In this document: one piece after another, positions 37,398 through 47,205 of the stretch
How the letters are laid out: every line of letters starts with the position of its first letter
How positions within the stretch are numbered: the stretch's first letter is position 1
DNA from: Acorus gramineus
Lineage: Eukaryota; Streptophyta; Magnoliopsida; Acorales; Acoraceae
Reading direction: 5' to 3'
NCBI GenBank assembly: GCA_030737835.1
Contig: CM060857.1
Coordinates: 9,574,797 to 9,638,796, forward strand
DNA: 64,000 nt
Notes under the pieces: generated by a model
The model's database searches: none
Seen by the model: the letters and a program-made list of their open reading frames with translations, nothing else
Told to the model about the DNA's origin: nothing
Program-made: the position numbers and the translations under genes

Positions 37398-37402
37398 CTT
37401 TT

Positions 37403-37676
37403 TCCCAACAACCGATGTGGGACTAACTTTTTCTTCCCCAACCACCAACCACCAACCACTTTCACCATGTTATTGGGAGAACTTTGGATCTAATTTTCTC
37501 ATTCACCCCAAAATGGTTTTGAAAATGTAAATATACTACATTCATCTCGTGGACCAGAGGAACGCAATCCAATGGGTTTCCACTAAAAAATAGTTAGTGG
37601 AACCCAAACTCATTTAAATCCAAAGGCTTGTTCAAAATCCAAGTTTCCAACACAAATCCGGCTCAAAATATGCCCA
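37403..37676. other. Short intergenic stretch between solo LTR and tandem repeat
   Basis: No gene is seen. Minus-strand gttagtcccacatcgg at about 37420 is a phrase common near the start of plant LTRs and may be the edge of the older split LTR. Confidence 0.4.
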
Positions 37677-38897
37677 ATAATATGCCCGATAATTATTCTA
37701 GTATATGTTAGAATTTCTTATCAGGATTTATATATCTATGTCAATAAATAAATATATTATTATGTCATTCTAAAAAAATTATCTCACATCCATCATATCA
37801 ATAGTTCAAAACTATGTGCGGACCGCATGTGCGGTGGGGTTTGCACATGGCATATGCGGCCGCATGTACCGAACTTGCAGTCGCACATAGGATAAGGCTT
37901 CGAACCCCTGTTCAAATTGAACTTCGAACATCTTATGTACGTTCGAATTTCGTTCGAACGGCTGTTTGAATTACCTTTCGAATGGCAATTCGAACTTAGA
38001 TATAGGTTTTACCATTCGAAGTTAACTCGAACTGAATTTTGAATGCCCTCTGTATGTTCGAAGTTGGTTCGAACTGAACTTTGAACGCCCTCTATACGTT
38101 CGAATTCAGTCCAAACTTGGGTGCAAATGCGCCGCATACGGGGGAAAGTGTGCTTGGAGGCGCACATCAGCATGTGTACATGAGGCCACACTTCGAACTA
38201 TGGTCATATCACAACATATTTGTCACACTTATTCATAAACATAAACATTTTGCGGGGGTATAGTTGTCACCCAAAATATGCCTGATAATTATTCTAGTAT
38301 ATGTTAGAATTTCTTATCAGGATTTATATATTTATGTCAATAAATAAAAATATTATTATGTCATTCTAAAAAAATTATCTCACCAAACACTGTGACACAC
38401 ATCCTAAAAATATCTCACATCTGTCATATCAATAGTTCAAAACCATGTGCAGTGGAGTTTGCACATGGCATATGCGGCCGCATGTACCGAACTTGCAGTC
38501 GTACATAAGATAAGGATTCGAACCCCCGTTCAAATTGAACTTCGAACATCTTCTGTACATTCGAATTTTGTTCGAACGGCTGTTTAAATTACTTTTTGAA
38601 TGGCAATTCGAACTTAGATGTAGGTTTTACCATTCGAAGTTAGTTCGAACTGAATTTTGAATGCCCTTTGTATGTTTGAAGTTGGTTCAAACTGAACTTT
38701 GAACGCCCTCTATACGTTTGAATTCAGTTCAAACTTGGGCGCAAATGCGCCGCATACGGGGGAATGTGTGTTTGGAGGCGCACATCAGCATGTGTACATG
38801 AGGCCACACTTCGAACTATGGTCATATCACACACATATTTCTCACACTTACTCATAAACATAAACATTTTGTGGGGGTATAGTTGTCATCCAAAAAG
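37677..38897 (+). repeat. Two tandem copies of a 600-bp unit rich in TTCGAA
   Basis: Copy 1 is about 37677-38276 and copy 2 about 38273-38897; the phrase gataattattctagtatatg marks each start with a period of about 596. Each copy holds many ttcgaa/ttcgaac palindromes, the sub-phrase cgccctctatacgttcgaa in related versions, and a GC-rich part (gcatatgcggccgcatgtac). No coding frame is conserved between copies. Confidence 0.88.
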
Positions 38898-39392
38898 CCA
38901 TAAACTTTTATCCATCGCTGACACTTACTTTATCCAAAGTGAACGAAACAACAAAAATGTTAAATTTTTATGTTTTCCAATGAAAATAACAGAGAAAACA
39001 ACCAAATAAATATTTTCTTATTCTGCATAGATTGTTGTCTATATCTCGATATACCTATCAGGAGCGATAACTCAATGTCACACCTAAGCGGGGTCAGAGA
39101 ATGCTATTTTCAAGCCTAATATTTGACCCCCAAAGATTAGGTGATGATCTGAACGCCTCCATATTTGACTCCCAAAACTTCCAATTTTTTAACATTAACA
39201 ACAAATCTATTATTTCTTATACAACAAGCCTCTAATATAATATTTCCATGTAAGCTAAGTCTTCTATTTCTTGTATACTAAGAAAGCCTCTCTAGATTGG
39301 TGGGAACTCTATATAAATGTCCAACTAATAATGTGACGAAGAACAATTCCAGCTTTGAGTGAAACATATATAAAATTAATAAGTGTGCATTA
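38898..39392 (+). other. 5' flank and relic promoter of the GST pseudogene
   Basis: From about 39180 this resembles the 5' flank of the intact GST at 55466. The TATA box tatataaa lies at 39310-39317, about 80 bases before the ATG. No gene lies in the remaining part. Confidence 0.65.
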
Positions 39393-40192
39393 ATGGCGGA
39401 TGTGAAACTACATGGGTTGTGGGCAAGTCCTTTTTCTCCAAGAATCCAACTCGCGCTTAATCTGAAGGGAGTGAGCTATGAATGGGTGGGAGAAGATTCT
39501 GAAAACAAGAGTGCACAACTCCTCCAATACAATCCGATATATAAAAAGCTGCCCGTCTTGGTACACGACGGGAAGCCCCTCCCGGAATCGCTCATCATCC
39601 TCGAATACATCGAAGAAACTTGGAAGAACTCTCCTTTCCTCCCTGAGGACCCTTATGAGCGATCCAGGGTCCGCTTCTGAGCGAACTTCTTTGACCAGAA
39701 GGTTTTTGAATTTTTATTTGAACGTATATATTCATCTAATAAAATATATATATTTGTACAAAAGATGAAGTATATATATACTAGCCTAACCTAGTATAAT
39801 AACTAATCATAACATTGTTGATCTCAGGTTTTGATGCCAACCAGGCCCATTTTTGTGTCTCGTACGTGGAGACATACAGGAGAAGGCAATTGCGGAGTTT
39901 GTGGAGAACGTGACGATGATGGAAAAGGAGATTGTGAAAGAGTTCCCGGCTGGGAAACCTTTCTTCAGTGGAGAGAGACCGAGGTTCCCTGACGTGATGG
40001 TGGGATTGACTTTGAGCTGGATTAGCGTCCTTGAGCGAGTCATTGGTGTGAAATTGGTGGACCAAGAGAGGACCCCACTCATGCATTTGTGAAGCTTGGC
40101 GTCACGAAGGACACAATGCCAGAGATGGAGAGGATTTTCGTAAACGCGCAGTGGTAGTGAGGGAGAAGCTTCTCGGATCAACTACAAATTGA
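39393..40192 (+). pseudogene. Tau-class glutathione S-transferase pseudogene
   Basis: Exon 1 is 39393-39701 and exon 2 39828-40192, in the arrangement of the intact copy at 55466. Exon 1 reads [19 protein letters not shown] with the WAS-PF catalytic Ser region, [25 protein letters not shown], and RSRVRF, then a TGA at 39678-39680 replaces the Trp codon of RFW. Exon 2 has a shifted frame at its start, a readable EKAIAEFVENVTMMEKEIVKEFPAGKP to ERTPLMH part, a deletion of the HSWLAAFAEL region at about 40085, and further shifts. It cannot give a full enzyme. The 3' flank to 40530 also matches the 3' flank of the intact gene. Confidence 0.92.
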
Positions 40193-40320
40193 GAAGAAGA
40201 CTCGTGCGTGTTGATGATCTGAGATTATCTATGCAATTTAAGTTATGATCACGAGAGATCTAATACTATTTGGTATTACAAGTATTCAAATAAAGGAAAT
40301 ATATATATATATAGTCTCTC

Positions 40321-40348
40321 TGTGTGTGTGTGTTTGTTTGTGTTTGTG
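40321..40348. repeat. (TG)n-rich microsatellite in GST 3' flank
   Basis: tgtgtgtgtgtgtttgtttg and continuation directly after an AT run (40297-40312). The intact copy has a longer AT run and no TG run at the corresponding place. Confidence 0.75.
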
Positions 40349-40599
40349 TAACCTTGGTTAATAAAAAAATCGCATGGGTGATTCCAAAGTTTCTTTATCT
40401 TGTTATCTTTTCAATATTTTGACTCAGGTAATCTTTATGTTTCTATTCCACTAATTCGACCAATGAATCCAGACATATAAACCTCTCGAGAGGTGAAGAA
40501 ACTAGAACATATATATCGAACTTCCAAGGATACCTTGAAGAACTTTGAAGGACGTTGAAAAACTTATCAGAGACTTCTTATGACATGGAAACTCGTCTG

Positions 40600-41274
40600 A
40601 TCATAAGGTGCATCATGTAAAATGGGATATAGTTTGCAAGCCCTTTGAAGAAGGAGGTCTAGGCATAAAAAGCATCTGAGACTGGTCTATGGGTTCTGCG
40701 GGAGTTCCGTTCTGGGAGCTTGTAAGCCCTACAAAATCAATGTGGGCTTGTTGGATGAGGGAAAGATATCTGCAAAAGTCTAATATATGGCAGGTCAAAG
40801 TGCATTCGGGATGCTCTTCATCGTGGTCCTGCATACTTCAGGCTAGGGAATGGATCCTCTCAAAAGTTCGTTATTTGATCTTCGAAGGGAAAACCATAAA
40901 TCTATGGTTCGATCCCTTGATAAATGGCAGAGGATTGGAGGCTATTCTAGGCCGCGTGAATTATGACTGGGGTCCACCTTCCAAAGCAATTGTTGCAACC
41001 TTCATCAGAAACGGAAAATGGTATAGATCGAACAGATGTTCAGTTGATCTGGACCTGGTTTGGTCAGAAATTCAGCAATTGGAGGTCAGAGGATGTGGCA
41101 AGGATATCCTTATCTGGCCAGCTAGTAAAACTGGTGTCATGGGGCTTTTTGAGGCTTGGAGAGCAGTTAGACCAAGGGGCGGCTCTCCCCAATGGTCCAA
41201 ATGGTTATGGCACCCACTCCAAACTCCAAAGCATTGTTTCTGTGCATGGCAAGCATTCCTTAACAGACACCCTA
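40600..41274 (+). pseudogene. LINE ORF2 C-terminal fragment, first half
   Basis: The frame shows VKWDIVCKPFEEGGLGIKSI, a stop (tga at 40678), then from 40689 a region with WMRERYLQKSNIWQ, INLWFDPLINGRG and, near the end, KWLWHPLQTPKHCFCAWQAF, the zf-RVT-type zinc-binding domain of plant LINE reverse transcriptases. It is cut after the codons for NRHP by the LTR at 41275. The continuation is at 50225. Confidence 0.88.
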
Positions 41275-44200
41275 TGTTATATATGTGTCACTTTTAACCT
41301 GTTGGTAACCGTTAGAGCGTTCTGGCAGTTTTTGGTTTTTACCGGTTTTTCGATCGGAACCGCTTATTTTTGGACTGTTAGCTATCGTCCTGAGTTAGAG
41401 GACTCCGATTGGAAATCTAACTGCATATTTGGTGTCCTGGTGCCATTTTATGCCTCTCACGAAAATTTCATCGAATTCCGGTAACGTTCCAAAATTTCAC
41501 AGTTCCGGGGCGTATCTGGGTTTTTAAGTCGCACACTATATAAGTGGGATCTAAAATTTCCGAGGTACTATTCATCGTCTTCCTCCCCAAGCCCTCTGTC
41601 TCCCATTATCCATTTTTCTTCCGTTTGAGCCCCCTAGACCCCTCAAACCAAGAAACCTAAAGCACGAGAAGTGTAGATCGGGTCCCGATCTACGCTCCGG
41701 TGTCTTCAAATCCCGATTCCGACGACTCTAGCCACTCCGTCCCCCTCTCTTTGTCCTCTGATTCGGGCCATTTCGAGGGCCGTGGTAGATCGGGGCGTAA
41801 GAGAGCCTTTGGGAAAGGTTTCGGCGCGCGGAGAGCGTCCGGACTTCGCTTCCTCCCCTTGGTAAGGCCTTTTTCTTCACTTTTCTTGCATAGATGTATG
41901 CTAGGAGTGTGGATCTGTGTATGGGAGGAGGTCGGCGGCTGTGGGTGGCCGTCGGAGGGCGGTGGAGGTGGTCGGAGGTCGGTAGGTGGTGGTTTGGGTG
42001 CACGGGAATGGTGGGAGATGTCCTCGGGCGCAAGCAGCAGCGGCAGCGGCCCAGGCAGCGCACATGCTGGGCGCGCGCGGGCATGCGCGCGTGCGTGCGC
42101 GGGTGTGCGTGCGCGCGGCGTGCGCGCGGGTGTGCGCGGGTCTGGTGCAGGGTGCTGGTTGTGCTGGGCGCGCGGGACGGGCTGGCAGTGCTGGCGTGCT
42201 CGGGCTGGGGGCCTCAGGCAGCAGGCAGCGAGCGCGAGGAGCTGGTGCGCGAGGTGCTGGGCGGCTGGTGCTGGGCGGGCTGGTGCGCGTGGAGCAGGTC
42301 GCGCGGGTGCGAGGTGTGTGGCTGAGCAGCGGTGGTGTGGGCGCGAGGTGGTGGCCGAGTGCAGGGTGCGCGCGGAGGGCGCGGCGAGGCCGTGGTGGTG
42401 CGCGCGGGGCGCGGCTAGGTGGCGGAGGTGCGCGCGGGGTGCGCGCGAGGCGAGGCGCTGCGCGCGGGGGCGCGCGGGGTGCTCGCGGGCCGGCGCGAGG
42501 CGTGCGGTGTGCGTGAGCTGAGGCGCGGCGACGCGTCCGGGCGGTCGGGTGGCCGTGCGGGTGGTGGCCGGCCGTGCGGGTGGTTGCCGGGGGTGTTGGA
42601 TGATTAATTTGGGATTTTGGGTGTTTATTTGTGTATGTTATGTATTTTAGGGTGATTATGGATTTTAACTCACCATATTGATTGTCTGTCTTGCAGATCT
42701 AGACGGACGGTCGCGCGACGACCCAGATACTGTGAGTGGGACAATCCAACCCAGTAGAGAGGCGTTATACGCACTTGGGCGTATACCGACCTCTCCTGGG
42801 GCACCGTAGATGTATATTAACCTGCAATAATATGTAATCCATGCTTGCATGATTTAATTGTAGAGTGCATGCTACCCTAGACTGTGCATGTTAGGGACTT
42901 GCACCCTTAGGATATGTGTATGAGCCATGCACCATGCCTCCTGTTTCATGTTAGGAAACCTCGACCTATGTATGCGTCCTACTAGTTTGTTTATTAAGTT
43001 AAATGCTAGTGTATGTTAAATCGCATGCCTTAGGTAATATTATCGGGAGGAGCCTTGCGAGGACAGCGGTGAGACCCGTGTTAGGGTACTCCGTGTTCCT
43101 TGTTTGGTTGTCGGGATGTCCTGTATCGGGACCTCATGCTGCTCTCCCAAGGTTTCTAGTCCCAATAATATTATAAATAATGTTGTATGTTTGGTATGAT
43201 TATTAGCATGAGTAGTGAATATTATAGGGGGGGGCCTTGCGAGGACAGCGGTGAGACCCGGGTTAGGGTACTCCGTGTTCCTTGTTTGGTTGTCGGGGTA
43301 TCCTATATCGGGAACTCACGCCGCCCTCCCGAGTTTCTTTCCCCCAATGATATTCCAACACTGCTTTTGATTGTACTTGTTTCCCCGCATCTTGGATATG
43401 CGCCCTGGAGGAACTCTGAAGAGTTCATGACATTTGAGTTGTAGAGATGTGTAGTCGGCGGATCCGAGTGGATCATATGCGTATGGATAGGCTGTTCTGT
43501 CCCCCTCGTTGGATCCGGTAGAGACTACCCCAGCGTTAGAAAGGCCGTCCTTCGGAGGACCCACATCAGTAGGCGCCTCCCGATATTTGTGACGGACTGT
43601 GCTGAAGTTGTGGGTGGAGACCAAGTGGCCTACGGAGTGGAGGAGAGACTACCGGTGGACTAAGGGTGACCAACAGCCTAGTCAGTCCCAAAATCCTATG
43701 TCACCCGTGGTAGGGTGAGGGTGAGGGTGTAGTGGGTTGGCGATGAGCGACCTGCTAGATTTGTTTATGGATGATTGTCAGTCCCAATAGCTTATGTCAC
43801 CCATTGATGGGTGAGGGTGAGGGTGTAGAGGTTCGGCGGAGTACGAACCACTGGAATATGTTGTTATGTCGTAGAGGCTGGATAAATAATGGAATTATGG
43901 TCAATATTGTCTGTGATGCATGGGTTGTGCTGTTCACTGAGCGTGTGGCTCACCCCTCGCATATTTTTCCCCAGTTGCCACTGAGTCAGAGCCGGAGGAG
44001 CAGTTGGAGCTTTCCGAGGGATTTCTTCAGTAGCGGAGCAGCGCCACTTTCCGCGAGTGCCAGAGGTTATCAGCATCCCTTCTTGACTGTATGTATTTGA
44101 TTTCCGTGCTTGGCACGTGTATGTATATGTTCAGTTGTATTTGGGTATATTGGCTCTCACAGGACAGATGATTGAGTATCGAGTCTGTAGAATGTTTATT

Positions 44201-44373
44201 TACAGATTCAGTCTTTTGCTTCCGCATTTGGTGTATATATCATGTCAGCCCTTTGTTATCTGTGTGTCATTCTGGTTGTTTGTGTATGATATATATTGTT
44301 GACCTCCTGTGTAGATTCTGATATTATATATACACTTGCCGCGTCCCGGGGTTGGCCGCCCTGGGGCGTGACA
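41275..44373 (+). repeat. 5' LTR of the Tekay-like element
   Basis: 3099 bp, from tgttatatatgtgtcac to ggggcgtgaca. TATA box tatataa at 41537-41543. A near-perfect palindrome lies at 41671-41695 (one mismatch), followed by a GC-rich CGCG block (about 42000-42600) and the doubled 130-bp module (about 43043-43170 and 43229-43352). Confidence 0.92.
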
Positions 44374-44378
44374 AAAGT

Positions 44379-44390
44379 TGGTATCAGAGC
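44379..44390 (+). promoter_or_regulatory. tRNA primer binding site (tggtatcagagc)
   Basis: Six bases after the 5' LTR, tggtatcagagc matches the complement of the plant initiator tRNA-Met 3' end, the usual primer of plant LTR retrotransposons. Confidence 0.9.
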
Positions 44391-44492
44391 CTGGTCCTGT
44401 CAGAGCCAATAGTCTTCCTTTCGTAGAGATGAGTCCTAGGATTTCTATATGAGTATTCTGATCCTAGTGTCTGGTTTTCTTAGGGTGCTGAT

Positions 44493-45834
44493 ATGCCTCC
44501 TCGCAGAGGACGGCACGGACGAGGTCCCTCTCGGTCTTTGGAGGTTTCCGGACCTACCAGAGACGAGGATGCTACCGGAGAGCCCTTGACGCAGGAGCCT
44601 CCTGCTTGGGAGCGTGCTTTCGCTCGGTTGGCAGATTTGGTGGAGACACAGACGAGAGCGTTGGCAGAGCAGGCTAGAGAGATTCGGGAGCTGAGGGTGA
44701 CTCGCGAGGCAGTTCCGCAGGTCCCCTTGGCGGCAGATCCGCCTGTGGTACCTGATGTACCCCCAGTTCCTGTGGCAGTTCCGGCAGTAGGAGTTGAGGA
44801 TCCCCTGCAGAGGGAGGAGGAGCTAGAGGCGGCAGCGCGAGTGCGGCAGAGCGGCCTCAACGCCTTTCTGAAGCTCCATCCTCCCGAGTTTCATGGGCAG
44901 TCGGCAGATCCTCTTGCGCCAGAGCGTTGGTTGAGGGAGGTGGATACCATTTTCGCGGCCATGCTTTGCACCGATCGCCAGCGAGTCGCCCTGGCCACCT
45001 TTATGCTGAAGGGTGACGCCGCCGACTGGTGGGCTACCCGAGTGGTGGACATCCCAGAGGGAGTGGCGCAGCTCACATGGGCGGGATTCAGGGGATATTT
45101 CTTGGAAGAGTATTTCCCCTTCTCGACGCGACAGATAGTGGAGCGGGAGTTCGAGCAGTTGACGCAGGGCACTATGTCGGTCGCTGACTACTCTACGCGC
45201 TTCACGAGCCTTTCCAGGTTCGCTCCAGCCTTGGTGATGGATGAGGGGACGCGGTGTCGTCGTTTCGAGTTGGGTCTCAGCAGCGCCATCCGGGTGCACG
45301 TCACCGCCCATGCATTCTCGAGGTTCTCCGACTTGGTGTCTCGGGCGAAGACAGTCGAGCGAGATCTCGGGATCCAGGTGACGGTTCCGACCCCTTCTGC
45401 AGATCAGAGTCCTTCCGGGAGTCAGGACCAGAGGCAGCGCAAGAGGAAGAGGCCCCGCTTCGATCAGTCAGCGGCTGCCTCTCCTCCAGCAGATGCGGTG
45501 CCAGTGTGGGATCCAGCACCCATTGCAGCAGTGCCCATCCAGTCCTGGCAGCCGGAGAAGCGGCGCTGCTTCCATTGTCAGCGCATCGGGCATATCAGAT
45601 ACAATTGCCCAGATGCTGACCGACCCCGAGTGCCACCTCAGCAGCCGCAGTTCTTGCAGCAGCAGCTTCCGCGCCAGCAGCAGCAGCAGCCTTACCGTCA
45701 GCAGCAGCCAGTGCAGCCGGCGAGGCGTGCCCCTGCTCCTCAGCCGCGGTTGGTCCAGGGCAGAGTTGCAGCGCTTACGGCCGAGGAGGCGCAGCCTTCG
45801 GGTGTCATGGTTCGAGGTATCATCTTGTGTTCCC
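44493..45834 (+). pseudogene. Gag of the Tekay-like chromovirus, truncated at the protease junction
   Basis: It opens with MPPRRGRHGRGPSR at 44493. A coiled region (about residues 48-75) is followed by the capsid (FLKLHPPEFHGQ, WLREVDTIF, GDAADWW, FLEEYFP, EFEQLTQGTMSVADY) and the CCHC knuckle CFHCQRIGHIRYNC at residues 359-372, then a Gln-rich stretch. The gag part is undamaged, but after VMVRGIIL (about 45830) the expected protease is replaced by unrelated LTR sequence, and the frame ends at 46028. Gag may still be made; the Gag-Pol product cannot be. Confidence 0.9.
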
Positions 45835-46600
45835 AGCTCTCTAGTATAAGGATAGGTGTGTGTGTAATTGGTGGTTATTATGCAAGTGTGTGGGGTATCT
45901 GGATGAGTGAGTGTCAAGAGCGGTTGTTTGGGTTAAGGAAGCCGGGTTATAGCCGTCCTGGCAGTGAGTTCCCATCAGTAGGTACCGCCGATGCAGTCGG
46001 AGGGGTACTGAATTTGGGAGTATGCTAGGTAGGGGCTACCCGGTAAGAGGTTATTGAATGGTGTCGCGAGCGTGGAATCGCTCTCCCCTTCGTCGGATCC
46101 GCGTAGTACAGCCCCGGCGTTAGACAGGCTCCCGGTCAGAGGACCAGGCGAGCTACGGAGCGGGGAGAGGCTACCGGTGGACCAGGGGTAGAGAGCAGTC
46201 TAAGTCTCTCCCAAAGTCCCAAAATGTCTCCTTTCGGGAGTGAGGGTGTGGATGAGGCGAAGGCGGGTCGCTCGTGACCCAAATTTCTGTTGGACCGTTC
46301 CCAATGATGTTGGGTCTGGTCTTGCAAAGGATGTTGAAAGACATCGTTGGGTGATCATCTAGATGTAGGTGATCCGGAGGAGTTAGTAGTGTTCTTTAAA
46401 ATGATGTCTTCTTCTAGTGTTCCTTTCTGGATTAAGGGGCCTTGTGAGGTCAGCGTTGAAACCCAGGCTAGGGTACTTCGTGTTCCTTGTTTGGTTGTCG
46501 GGGTATCCTATATCGGGATTTCATGGTGCCCTCCCGAGGTTTCTTTTCCCAGGCAAGGGATACCATGGAAGCATCAGATAGATGAAAGATCAAGTGTGAG
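45835..46600 (+). repeat. LTR fragment of a related element inside the internal region
   Basis: Phrases such as cagtaggtaccgccgatgc, ggtaggggctacccgg, cgtcggatccgcgtagta and the 130-bp module (about 46437-46555: gtgttccttgtttggttgtc) match the solo LTRs at 33727-37397 (reverse strand) and 30261-33522. This piece sits where protease and most of RT should be. Confidence 0.82.
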
Positions 46601-47190
46601 TTTTGGTTAGAGGTTAAGGCCTTTTGGGCTGGGTGATTTCTGGTAAAGGCATATCTGTGGACCCGGGCAAGACGCTCGTCGCGTCATATTGGCGTCGACC
46701 GTCGAACCCTGTTAGGATTCGGAGCTTCCGGAGTTTGGCAAGTTATTGCAGGAAGCTTGACGAGGGTCTCTCGAAGATAGCTGTTCCTCTTAACCGCCTT
46801 ACTCGGAAGGATGTCCGGTTCGAGTGGTCCCCGTCTTGCGAGGAGAGCTTCCTGGAGTTTACTCGGAGGCTCACCTCAGCGCCAATTCTTACCCTTCCGT
46901 CTTGGAGGGGTGGGTTCGCAGTTGGGTAAGGGTGTGTCCACGATCCTGCTCACGTCATCCCGTTCGAGCCGCTCGTCTCTGAGCCGGACAGTCATTCGTG
47001 GAGCAGTCGATTGTGATCATGGACCGCCGCGTGAGGAGGCTCTGCACCAAGACCGTCCAGTTGGTCGAGGTGCGATGGCAGCACCGTTCCGGTGTTGAGG
47101 ACACTTAGGAGCTCAAGGATGCCAGGTGTGACGCGTATCCACATCTTTTCCCCTCCTAGATGTTTTTGCATATTTTGAGGACAAAATTTC
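46601..47190 (+). pseudogene. Pol remnants: RT/RNase H junction and chromodomain end
   Basis: From about 46624 the frame gives GWVISGKGISVDPGKT, then RSFRSLASYCRKLDEGLSKIAVPLNRLTRK, FEWSPSCEESF and LTSAPILTLP, the end of RT and start of RNase H. After 46930 the sequence jumps to the C-terminal chromodomain-type region, where DRRVRRL and VRWQHRSGVEDT can be read before the AYPHLFP-like end. Integrase is missing. Stops and shifts are present. Confidence 0.85.
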
Positions 47191-47205
47191 CTAAGGGGGG
47201 AAGAA

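Noticed and set aside
40689-41297. A 202-codon frame as a host gene
   Set aside because: It is the first half of the LINE ORF2 end; its last codons are LTR bases.
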